A DNA stretch of 13,752 nt from Nitrospirae bacterium GWC2_42_7 (GTDB taxonomy: Bacteria > Nitrospirota > Thermodesulfovibrionia > Thermodesulfovibrionales > UBA6898), in contig MHDW01000185.1 of NCBI GenBank assembly GCA_001803645.1, forward strand, positions 12,687 through 26,438, written 5' to 3'. The notes beneath the pieces are model-generated. The model was not told the origin of the DNA and did not search any database. It saw nothing but the letters and a program-made list of their open reading frames with translations. Every line of letters begins with the position of its first letter. The first letter of the stretch is position 1. Below are positions 6,026-13,124 of the stretch, in pieces. The position numbers and the translations under genes are program-made.

Positions 6026-7189
6026 TTAAGGATTTGTATTGTTTCACCGCTTTTTCACCCGAATACCGGGGGACCGGGAAGACAGGCGTTTACAATGGCA
6101 GAAAAGCTTAATCAGAAAGGTGTTGCTTTAACGGTTATTACCAGGGAGTTAGATATTGAAATCCCTGAATTGAGTGGTGTTAAGATCTATCGCATCAAGA
6201 CAGTTAACCCAGGACAATACAGCCTTATAAGGTTTTCACTGATAAATATTATTATATCAGCATCGTTCTCTCTTGGCGCGTTGGCAAGACTTTTATTATT
6301 AAGAAAACAATTTGATATAGTTCAGTTTTATGGTGCAAGTCTGCCATTGCTTATTTGTCTTCCTTTATTGAAAGTGCTTAAGAAAGAAGTTGTTGTTAAG
6401 GTGTCCGGAGCAAAGCCAGGTATGGAGATGGGAAGTTTAAAAGGATCAATATTAAGACCGTTGTTGTCAGTAATATACTCGTTAGTGGACAGAATTATTG
6501 TTATGAGCGATGAATTAAGGCACAAGGTTTTGATCGAAGGTTTTCCAGAAAAGAAAATTGCGAGGATACCCAATGGGGTTAATACAGAATTGTTTTATCC
6601 TTGCTCTGACAAAGAAAGGAAAGAACTTAAAAACAACAACAAATTGTTAAACAAAAAGGTTCTTGTTTACTCCGGTTGGCTGGTTGAAGGCAAAGGACTT
6701 GATACGCTCCTGGAGGCGTTTAGATTAGTTGTAAGTGAAAACAGGGAAACAAAATTGCTGTTGCTTGGGAAGGGGCCGCTCAAGGACAGACTTAAAGATA
6801 AGGCAGATTCTCTGAACATTTCTGATAAAGTCTGCTTTAAAGGAAATGTGACAAATGTACATGAGTTTTTAAATAGTGCAGACATTTTTGTCTTTCCTTC
6901 TTTCAGGGAAGGAATGCCGAATTCCCTTCTTGAAGCAATGGCATGCGGCCTGCCGGTTATTGCATCAAGGATCGGCGGTATTGTGGATATAGTTGAAGAT
7001 AACAAGTCAGCCATTCTTTTTGATCCTGGCGATGTATCAGGGCTTGCATCAGCTATAATTAAGCTGCTGAATAATGATGAAATAAGACAGGCTCTGGGGG
7101 CTGAGGCAAGAAAAAGGATTGAAGGTGGTTTCTCGATAGACAGGGTAGCAGATGAGTATATTAAACTTTACGAAAAACTTGCGGCCTAA
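6017..7189 (+). CDS. Glycosyltransferase family 4 (GT-B fold)
   Basis: 390 residues from ATG 6017, which overlaps the asnB stop by 4 bases. An upstream in-frame start at 5927 exists but would sit deep inside asnB and add 30 unrelated residues. The N-terminal acceptor domain opens LRICIVSPLFHPNTGGPGRQ, the usual glycine-rich GT4 loop. A hydrophobic middle (SLINIIISASFSLGALARLLLL) and basic patches suggest peripheral membrane contact. The donor domain has YSGWLVEGKGLDTLLEAF and FREGMPNSLLEAM, with the EX7E pair at Glu298 and Glu306, then GLPVIASRIGG. It would move a sugar from a nucleotide donor to a lipid-linked acceptor in the cytoplasm; the sugar cannot be told. Its C-terminus (RVADEYIKLYEKLAA) resembles the relic at 8678-8737. 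Confidence 0.88.
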   Translation: MSSLRICIVSPLFHPNTGGPGRQAFTMAEKLNQKGVALTVITRELDIEIPELSGVKIYRIKTVNPGQYSLIRFSLINIIISASFSLGALARLLLLRKQFDIVQFYGASLPLLICLPLLKVLKKEVVVKVSGAKPGMEMGSLKGSILRPLLSVIYSLVDRIIVMSDELRHKVLIEGFPEKKIARIPNGVNTELFYPCSDKERKELKNNNKLLNKKVLVYSGWLVEGKGLDTLLEAFRLVVSENRETKLLLLGKGPLKDRLKDKADSLNISDKVCFKGNVTNVHEFLNSADIFVFPSFREGMPNSLLEAMACGLPVIASRIGGIVDIVEDNKSAILFDPGDVSGLASAIIKLLNNDEIRQALGAEARKRIEGGFSIDRVADEYIKLYEKLAA

Positions 7190-7220
7190 ACTGATAAATT
7201 ATGAAAGTTTTGCGCTTAAA

Positions 7221-7236
7221 CCTGATTCTCATCAGG
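7221..7236 (+). promoter_or_regulatory. Small hairpin in leader of radical SAM gene
   Basis: CCTGAT (7221-7226) pairs perfectly with ATCAGG (7231-7236) around a TCTC loop. It lies between the GT4 stop and the AGGAG (7244-7248) that serves ATG 7259. It may affect translation of the next gene, but at 6 base pairs it could be chance. Confidence 0.25.
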
Positions 7237-7258
7237 AGATGATAGGAGTGAGAAAAAT

Positions 7259-8665
7259 ATGAGTATTGATGTACTGTTAATAAAACCTGATTTTAATGAT
7301 ATTGCAGTAATGCCTCATTTGGGTTTGGGGTATCTGGCGTCTGCGCTTGCAGCAAAAGGGATGTCTGTTCAGATCCATGATAATACCCTGTTGGAATATG
7401 ATGATCATAGAATGGTTGGTCTTATAAAAGAGGTGGCACCAAGAGTTGTCGGCATTTATGCAGCGACTCCAATGATAAAACGTGCCCTTGAAATAGCCGG
7501 CCTGGCCAGGAAGGTTAGTACTGATATTTTAACAGTCATGGGAGGTCCTCATCCAAGCTGTACTGTTGAGGAAACTTTGCATTGTAAGGATTTAGATGTT
7601 GTGGTTATCGGGGAGGGTGAGGAGTCATTTCCTCAAGTAGTCGCGAGTCATATTGGCGGCAGTAAAGATTTTTCGGATATAGAGGGATGTGCATTTAAAA
7701 ATGACAAGCATGAAATTGTATTAAGTCCTCCTCGTGAAATGATAAAAGATCTGGATTCTCTTCCGTTCCCGGCTTTAGATATGATGCCGATCGAGTTATA
7801 TTTTAAAAAGAGAAGCAACTTTGGAGTGTTGCAGAAAAATTCCAGAAGTTTACCTATTATTGCTTCCCGTGGTTGTCCATCCAATTGTACATTTTGCCAG
7901 AGGTTCTTAGGGAAAAAATTCCGTGTCCGTAGCGCTGAAAATATTGTAGATGAGCTGGTCTACATGAAAAATAAATTCAATGTAACAGAATTTAATTTTC
8001 TGGACGATAACTTTACTCTGCATAAAAGGCGTGTGCTGGAGGTCTGTGATCTAATTCACAAAAAGGGATTAAAAATTACATTTCGTTTTCCCAACGGAGT
8101 GCGCGAGGATTTTTTGGATGAAGATATCCTGCGGGCATTAAAATCTGTGGGTTGTTATCATCTGGATTTCGGCATAGAAAGCGGCAGTCAAAAAGTTCTG
8201 GACTTAATGAAGAAGGGAAAAAAGATCGAAAAGATCGCTGAAAAGGTTCATTTATGCAAGAAGAACGGGTTTAAATTATCAGCTTCTTTTCTTTTTGGAA
8301 CACCTGGTGAGACATTGGGGGACATGGAAGAAAGTATCAGGTTTGCAGTTTCATTACCACTTGACAGCGCAAGCTTTGGCACCGTGATCCCTTTTCCGGG
8401 AACAGAACTGAGAAAAGAGGTGATAGAGAAGGGGTATCTGGTGCATAGCGAATATGAATATTATAACCCCGGGCTTGATAATTTTAAGCCGCCCATAGAG
8501 ACTCAGGAATGGACAGCTGACGACCTTCTTGATATGTTGAAAAAAGCTAATCAAGCCTTTTTCTTCAGACCTAAACAGGTGTTGAAAATGCTGCCTACTA
8601 TTATGCTCAATCCTTCCAACATTAGGCGCTACATGGTTTCATTATTTAGGACAATTAAGGGTTGA
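7259..8665 (+). CDS. B12-binding-domain radical SAM protein
   Basis: 468 residues. Residues 1 to about 140 form a cobalamin-binding-type Rossmann domain: PHLGLGYLASAL at 19-30, GGPHPS at 95-100 and GEGEESF at 118-124. The radical SAM core follows with SRGCPSNCTFCQ, giving the cluster-binding Cys206, Cys210 and Cys213 in CxxxCxxC spacing, then DDNFT and a GIESGSQKVL glycine/glutamate motif. A C-terminal helical tail completes the usual length for this class. Such enzymes do cobalamin-dependent methylations and other radical chemistry; in polysaccharide loci they are usually of unknown substrate, perhaps C-methylation or lipid modification. AGGAG lies 10 bases before ATG. The 69-base gap from GT4 is the largest gap between the genes downstream of asnB apart from the one before the DUF2304 gene. 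Confidence 0.87.
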   Translation: MSIDVLLIKPDFNDIAVMPHLGLGYLASALAAKGMSVQIHDNTLLEYDDHRMVGLIKEVAPRVVGIYAATPMIKRALEIAGLARKVSTDILTVMGGPHPSCTVEETLHCKDLDVVVIGEGEESFPQVVASHIGGSKDFSDIEGCAFKNDKHEIVLSPPREMIKDLDSLPFPALDMMPIELYFKKRSNFGVLQKNSRSLPIIASRGCPSNCTFCQRFLGKKFRVRSAENIVDELVYMKNKFNVTEFNFLDDNFTLHKRRVLEVCDLIHKKGLKITFRFPNGVREDFLDEDILRALKSVGCYHLDFGIESGSQKVLDLMKKGKKIEKIAEKVHLCKKNGFKLSASFLFGTPGETLGDMEESIRFAVSLPLDSASFGTVIPFPGTELRKEVIEKGYLVHSEYEYYNPGLDNFKPPIETQEWTADDLLDMLKKANQAFFFRPKQVLKMLPTIMLNPSNIRRYMVSLFRTIKG

Positions 8666-8677
8666 AGCATTAATTTA

Positions 8678-8737
8678 TTAATTGACAGTATAGCGGATAA
8701 ATACATTAAACTCTACGATGACCTATCAGCTAAGTGA
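8678..8737 (+). pseudogene. Relic of a GT4 glycosyltransferase C-terminus
   Basis: In the frame ending TGA 8735-8737 the sequence reads IDSIADKYIKLYDDLSAK. It aligns with the end of the intact GT4 (IDRVADEYIKLYEKLAA): ID, AD, YIKLY and L-x-A are shared, and the bases ATTAAACT and TACGA are conserved. Nothing upstream in that frame resembles the rest of a glycosyltransferase, since the radical SAM gene ends at 8665. It is therefore a roughly 20-codon remnant of a deleted GT4 gene that once preceded the GT2 gene. Confidence 0.7.
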
Positions 8738-9425
8738 TTTCGCAATTATCATCCCTGCCTACAATGAGGCAGGAAGGATTACATCTACTATCGCGGGTAT
8801 CAGGAAGTCCAGTGATGCGGACATAATTGTAGTCAATGACGGCTCTGATGACAACACAGCAGAAGAAGCAAAGGCAACAGGAGCTATTGTGTTGAGCTTG
8901 CCTTTTAATCTGGGATATGGAGCAGCGCTCCAGACCGGGTACAAATATGCTCTGGACAAAGGCTATGAGTTTGTGGTGCAGATGGATGCAGACGGACAGC
9001 ACGATCCTGCCTATATATTACCGCTTGTTACTGAAGTGCGGTTAGGTTCGGCCGATGTTGCGATAGGCTCGCGCTTTCTCGGGGAAGGAGACTATAGGCC
9101 GACAACTATCAAGAAGATAGGGATGATCTTCTTCAGGATGATAGCTTCTTATATCACCGGGCAGAAGATAACAGACCCGACCTCAGGCTTTCAGGCCCTG
9201 AATCAAAAGGCCATGAATTTTTATGCAAGTGATGCTTATCCCGTGGATTTTCCGGATGCCGATGTTCTGGTAATGCTTCACAGAAAAGGCATAAGCTTCA
9301 AAGAGATTCCTGTCCGCATGAACCATAGCACCAAGAAAAAGACAATGCACAGCGGATTTGTCCCGCTGTATTATCTGTTTAAGATGGTTCTTTCGATATT
9401 TGTTACGATGTTGAGGAAGGATTGA
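8718..9425 (+). CDS. Glycosyltransferase family 2 (DPM1/polyprenyl-phosphate sugar transferase-like)
   Basis: 235 residues, GT-A fold: FAIIIPAYNEAGRI at 8-21, VVNDGSDDNT at 38-47, the metal-binding DADGQHD at 90-96, GSRFLGEGDYRP, and the acceptor-site segment TDPTSGFQALN. A basic HSTKKKTMHSG precedes one hydrophobic stretch (VPLYYLFKMVLSIFVTML), consistent with membrane attachment. Relatives charge polyprenyl phosphate with a sugar, giving the donor for GT-C enzymes such as those encoded downstream. ATG 8718 lies within the GT4 tail relic and heptad repeat, so the first six residues (MTYQLS) come from repeat DNA. No clear ribosome site is visible, so the start may once have been coupled to the lost upstream gene. 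The stop overlaps the next start as TTGA. Confidence 0.87.
   Translation: MTYQLSDFAIIIPAYNEAGRITSTIAGIRKSSDADIIVVNDGSDDNTAEEAKATGAIVLSLPFNLGYGAALQTGYKYALDKGYEFVVQMDADGQHDPAYILPLVTEVRLGSADVAIGSRFLGEGDYRPTTIKKIGMIFFRMIASYITGQKITDPTSGFQALNQKAMNFYASDAYPVDFPDADVLVMLHRKGISFKEIPVRMNHSTKKKTMHSGFVPLYYLFKMVLSIFVTMLRKD
8720..8733 (+). repeat. Heptanucleotide repeat, two units, at GT2 start
   Basis: The units are GACCTAT and CAGCTAA. With the preceding AT they match 1390-1404 exactly over 15 bases. They encode the tail of the GT4 relic in one frame and the first residues of GT2 in another. Confidence 0.6.
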
Positions 9426-11116
9426 ATTACCGCTTTAACAGAGACAATCTTCTTTTTATACTCCTTCTGCCTTCAGTATTTCTCCTCGCTACTTTTAATA
9501 TCTGTGATTTTGACTCCTGGATACATCTGTCTTTCGGCAGGCATATAGTTGAGAACAGAGCTTTTGCAGGCCATGAGATCTTTGTATATCCAAACCTCGG
9601 CGCTGCAATAACAAACCCCTACTGGTTCTTTCAGATCCCTCTTTATCTTTCATACAAGGCCGGAGGACTTGCCGGAGTGGTGGTTTTTAAGTCGCTTATT
9701 GTTTCAGCTTTTTTCTTCATTTTTGCAAAACTGCTCAATGAATTCAGGGTAAAAAATGTTTATGCTTTTATTTTTTCTCTTTTAACAGCTTTGCTTGTAA
9801 GGTTTAGATTTGTTGAAAGGCCTGAGATATTTGCTTATCTCTTTTTTATTATTTTTCTTTTTATTTTAACAAGGGCATATTACAGGAATACGAAACTTAT
9901 CTATATACTGCCTTTGATCCAGATATTATGGGCAAACAGCCATCAGAGCGCTTCGCTTGGAATACTGACTGTTCTGGTTTTTTTTGCAGGAATGGTATTT
10001 GACAAATATGTCAGGAAAGCTGATGTCAGACAACCGGCATGGAAAACGCCCAAATATATTATGATGATACTAACAATAACAATATTGATCATCGGCGGTT
10101 ATTTCCTGAACCCTTATTCGTATAGTAATTTATTTGCACCGGCAGTGCTCTTCTCTGATATCAGTATAACGCAGTCAATAAATGAGATGCAGCCGGTCAC
10201 ATTTGATCCTTCCTACTTTTCAGCATATCTTGCTGTTTTGATCGTAGGTATCTTATCCATATTATTGAACTGGAGAAGGATGCCTTCGGCCTGGATAGTG
10301 CTTTTTTTGATATTTTCATTTGTATCATTCAAGGTTGTGCGCTCCCTGCCCCTTTTCTTTTTCATATCAATGCCTTTGATAGCTATGACTGCCTCAGGAC
10401 TAATGTTTCAGGGGACAGCCTTAAAAAAGATCTATCCTGCAGCCATATCTGTTGTTATTGCTGCAGCCGTATTTTTTTCAGGGATCTATGGACGATATGT
10501 TTTTGGATTTGGAGAGGAGAAACAGTTGTTCGCCTCAGACTCTGCAGCTTTTGTCAAAAAGCAGGGTCTGGACAAAAAGCGTATTTTTAATTATTTCGGA
10601 TGGGGCGGGTATCTTTCATGGAAGCTTGGTGAAGGCAAGGTGTTTATTGACGGCAGATATGCCGGAGGTAATCTCTCTAATGACTATGATCATATCCTTG
10701 CAGCTTCATCTAAGTGGAAAGAGCTGATCAGGGAATATGAAATAGAAATTATAATTGTAAATTCGATCGGGTTCAGCGATGGCATTATATATCCGCTTAT
10801 TCCTGCTTTATTGTCCGACAGTTCGTGGAGGCCTGTTTATGCCGGAGCAGGCAGCCTTGTATTTGCGGATATTGAAAGGAATGGTTTTCTTCAGGAGATA
10901 CCCCGTTCTGCCGTGTTTCAGGAGATGGTAGATGAGGCAGGGTTTTTATATTCAGTGGGCATAAGAGGAGAGATCGAAAAAACTCTGGGGAAACTCTACT
11001 TGAAAAAACAGGAATATGCAAAAGCAAAATATTATTATGAAAAATGGCTTAAGAGAACCCCCTCTGATAGTTCTGCCAGGGGAGTTTATGATATGTTAAA
11101 CAATATGGGATACTGA
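9422..11116 (+). CDS. GT-C-like polytopic membrane protein with C-terminal TPR unit
   Basis: 564 residues, probably starting at TTG 9422, overlapping the GT2 stop (TTGA) with GAGGAAGG just upstream. The N-terminal two-thirds hold about ten membrane segments. After the first comes DFDSWIHLSFGRHIVE (29-44), where D29-x-D31 matches the acidic first-loop motif of GT-C transferases. Further on are NPYWFFQIPLYLSY, RFRFVERPEIFAY and LIQILWANSHQSA, familiar from unnamed membrane proteins that often carry TPRs. The soluble C-terminal part has YFGWGGYLSWKLGEGKVFID, and one TPR-like helix pair near 528-562 (QEYAKAKYYYEKWLKRTP). It probably transfers a sugar from a polyprenyl carrier on the outer face, but no characterised relative comes to mind. 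Confidence 0.75.
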   Translation: MNYRFNRDNLLFILLLPSVFLLATFNICDFDSWIHLSFGRHIVENRAFAGHEIFVYPNLGAAITNPYWFFQIPLYLSYKAGGLAGVVVFKSLIVSAFFFIFAKLLNEFRVKNVYAFIFSLLTALLVRFRFVERPEIFAYLFFIIFLFILTRAYYRNTKLIYILPLIQILWANSHQSASLGILTVLVFFAGMVFDKYVRKADVRQPAWKTPKYIMMILTITILIIGGYFLNPYSYSNLFAPAVLFSDISITQSINEMQPVTFDPSYFSAYLAVLIVGILSILLNWRRMPSAWIVLFLIFSFVSFKVVRSLPLFFFISMPLIAMTASGLMFQGTALKKIYPAAISVVIAAAVFFSGIYGRYVFGFGEEKQLFASDSAAFVKKQGLDKKRIFNYFGWGGYLSWKLGEGKVFIDGRYAGGNLSNDYDHILAASSKWKELIREYEIEIIIVNSIGFSDGIIYPLIPALLSDSSWRPVYAGAGSLVFADIERNGFLQEIPRSAVFQEMVDEAGFLYSVGIRGEIEKTLGKLYLKKQEYAKAKYYYEKWLKRTPSDSSARGVYDMLNNMGY

Positions 11117-11136
11117 ATATGATTCAGAAAATAGAA

Positions 11137-11169
11137 AGGGGTCAAGGATTCGAGGGGCCCTTGAACCCT
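11137..11169 (+). repeat. Imperfect inverted repeat / hairpin, probable dispersed element
   Basis: AGGGGTCAAGG (11137-11147) pairs with CCTTGAACCCT (11159-11169), 10 of 11 pairs with one G-A mismatch, around an 11-base loop. No T-run follows, so it is not a typical terminator. The GGGGTCAAGGATTCGAGGGG wording resembles short dispersed repeats I recall from environmental bacterial genomes. It fills most of the 74-base gap before the DUF2304 gene and could act as an attenuator. Confidence 0.6.
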
Positions 11170-11190
11170 ATTCTAATTGTGAGGTGAAAT

Positions 11191-11535
11191 ATGAATCTTA
11201 GAATGAAGATGATAGCTGTCTTGATCGGGTGTGTTCTTTTTGTCTATATCATTGAGCTTGTAAGGAGGAGGAAGCTCAGGGAAGAATATTCATGGCTTTG
11301 GCTGGCTACCGGAGCTACAATTGTTATACTTTCGTTATGGTATGACCTTCTCGTAGCGATAAGTAATTTCATAGGCGGAATATTGCCGTCTTCAGTACTC
11401 TTTTTTTGCGGTATGGTCTTTCTTATCCTGATCCTCCTCCATATGTCTGTAAAGATATCGATGCTTACTGATCAGATCAAGACCATTGCGCAGGAAACAG
11501 CAATATTAAAAGGCGAAAAACAAAAAAAGAAATGA
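11191..11535 (+). CDS. DUF2304 family membrane protein
   Basis: 114 residues with three membrane helices (about 6-22, 36-55 and 66-86) and a basic, helical cytoplasmic tail ending in repeated lysines. IELVRRRKLREEYSWLWL after the first helix is the DUF2304 signature. GAGGTG at 11181-11186 serves ATG 11191. DUF2304 genes usually sit directly beside a GT2 polyprenyl-phosphate sugar transferase and may help it at the membrane. Here the GT2 gene is one gene upstream, with a GT-C-like gene between them. The stop overlaps the next ATG by 4 bases. Confidence 0.85.
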   Translation: MNLRMKMIAVLIGCVLFVYIIELVRRRKLREEYSWLWLATGATIVILSLWYDLLVAISNFIGGILPSSVLFFCGMVFLILILLHMSVKISMLTDQIKTIAQETAILKGEKQKKK

Positions 11536-13124
11536 AGAAGCTTGTTTTAGCGGCTCTTGTCCTGCTTGCCATATTTTACCTGCCTTTTATCAATAAGGCT
11601 GTTCATATTGACGACCATAACTTCATAGCAATGTCAGAGGCAATTGAGCTCCCGCTTTCTTATAAACAAGGATATGCTTATTATTTTACGGGAAGTATGA
11701 CGGAGAATTATAATCCCTACGGCTCATCACACCCGCCTTTTATCCCTTTATTTCTGAAACTATTGAGCATTATTGCCGGCGGTTATAAGGAATATATGCT
11801 TCATGCTGGTTTTTTGATATTCTCTTTTCTGCTTGTAATCTCAGTATTATTATTAAGTAAAGAGGTTGGAATTCCGCCTTTCCCAACTGCATTATTTATA
11901 TGCACAAATGTTGCGATTCTTCCTGTTGGCCACAATCTTATGGCTGATATGCCTATGCTTTCTTTCTGGATGCTGGCCGCATATCTGTTTATATCAGGTA
12001 TAAACAAGGATTCACAGAGAAGGATCCTCTCTTCGATCTTTCCTTTAACAATAGCCGGGCTTATTTCATACCAGACTTTTTTTTTGCTTCCGGCATTCCT
12101 GCTGCCTTTGCTTGCAAAGAAAAAAATTGATATAAAGACACTTGTTATCTTTTTTATCCCTGCAGCTGTCCTTGGATCAGTACTTCTCTATCTAACACTG
12201 CAATACTCATCCCCTATTACAGGCATTTTTAATGAAATAAGAATGGGGCTTCAGCCTGACAGGCTTTTTAATAAAGGACTGGGCATACCGGTCTCTATCG
12301 GGGTGTCGATGCTTTTTGTATTGCCCGCGATCTATAAAGATATGATCATATCCAGAAAAAATATTATTATGGCAGCAGGAGCAGTTCTGATAGTAATACC
12401 ACCTGTTGTGAGCCTCTCTTATCCGCTGTGGAGCAGTATCTGGCTGGTACTGCTTGCTTCAACAGGACTTTTTTCTGTTGTATTTACTGTCCAAAATGGC
12501 TTTAAAAGAATTAAAGACAGCCCTATGGTCTTGTTTATGCTCCTATGGCTGGCATCTGTGCTTTTCTATAATATTTTTCTGATGCCTTTTGGAGCGCTCA
12601 GATATATTATGCCTGTTATAGTTCCAATCTCTTTTTTGATATTTTGGATATCAGCGAAAAGCAAGAGATTGATGCTCTCTGCAATACTTACATCTTTGCT
12701 GGGGCTTGCTGTGGCTTATAGCGATTATATATACGCATCTTCATACAGGGACTTCTCGGAAGTGACCAAACAGACAGTCGGCACTGTACGCAGCAGAGTC
12801 TGGTATATTGGAGAATGGGGGATGCATTATTACATGGATAAACAAGGATTCAGATATCTTGTGAAGAACAAAGATATCCCTGAAGAAGGAGACTTGATAA
12901 TTATGGCTGATGTGCCGAGGCTTTGGTCGCCTTCTCTCGAATTATACAGCCGCATGAAATTAATAGATGTCAGGGAAATTGGCAGTTGGTATCCGATAAG
13001 GGTGATGGGGGCTGATATCAATACAGGATATTATTCATATTTGTGGGGATATCAGCCTTTTACTCTTTCGAGCCTGCCAGTTGAGCGGTTCGGTATTTTC
13101 AGGGTAATAGACCCATACAAATGA
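11532..13124 (+). CDS. GT39-like (GT-C) glycosyltransferase, multispanning
   Basis: 530 residues with about ten to twelve membrane helices. Right after the first helix is VHIDDHNF (24-31), with Asp27 and Asp28 in the place of the catalytic acidic pair of GT-C/PMT_2 enzymes. SSHPPFIPLFLKLLS matches the family's HPP segment, and NLMADMPMLSFW fits the conserved second-loop Asp of GT39 relatives (ArnT, PMT). A soluble C-terminal domain of about 130 residues follows (VWYIGEWGMHYYMD), where this class often recognises the acceptor. It likely transfers a sugar from polyprenyl phosphate to a periplasmic acceptor, possibly using the donor made by the GT2 enzyme. The 4-base overlaps at both ends argue for tight co-expression. 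Confidence 0.8.
   Translation: MKKLVLAALVLLAIFYLPFINKAVHIDDHNFIAMSEAIELPLSYKQGYAYYFTGSMTENYNPYGSSHPPFIPLFLKLLSIIAGGYKEYMLHAGFLIFSFLLVISVLLLSKEVGIPPFPTALFICTNVAILPVGHNLMADMPMLSFWMLAAYLFISGINKDSQRRILSSIFPLTIAGLISYQTFFLLPAFLLPLLAKKKIDIKTLVIFFIPAAVLGSVLLYLTLQYSSPITGIFNEIRMGLQPDRLFNKGLGIPVSIGVSMLFVLPAIYKDMIISRKNIIMAAGAVLIVIPPVVSLSYPLWSSIWLVLLASTGLFSVVFTVQNGFKRIKDSPMVLFMLLWLASVLFYNIFLMPFGALRYIMPVIVPISFLIFWISAKSKRLMLSAILTSLLGLAVAYSDYIYASSYRDFSEVTKQTVGTVRSRVWYIGEWGMHYYMDKQGFRYLVKNKDIPEEGDLIIMADVPRLWSPSLELYSRMKLIDVREIGSWYPIRVMGADINTGYYSYLWGYQPFTLSSLPVERFGIFRVIDPYK

Noticed and set aside
8682..8710. TTGACA at 8682-8687 as a promoter for the GT2 gene
   Set aside because: No acceptable -10 box lies at 16-18 bases (the best is ATTAAA at 8705-8710), and the TTGACA is explained as part of the codons for IDS in the GT4 tail relic.
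1392..8733. CRISPR array
   Set aside because: The repeats are 7-base units in short tandem runs, separated by kilobases of coding sequence, with no spacers and no cas genes.
9422..13124. Wzx flippase or Wzy polymerase among the multispanning proteins
   Set aside because: The acidic motif after the first helix (DFD, DD) and the HPP segment fit GT-C transferases; no MATE-like or Wzy-like motif is seen.
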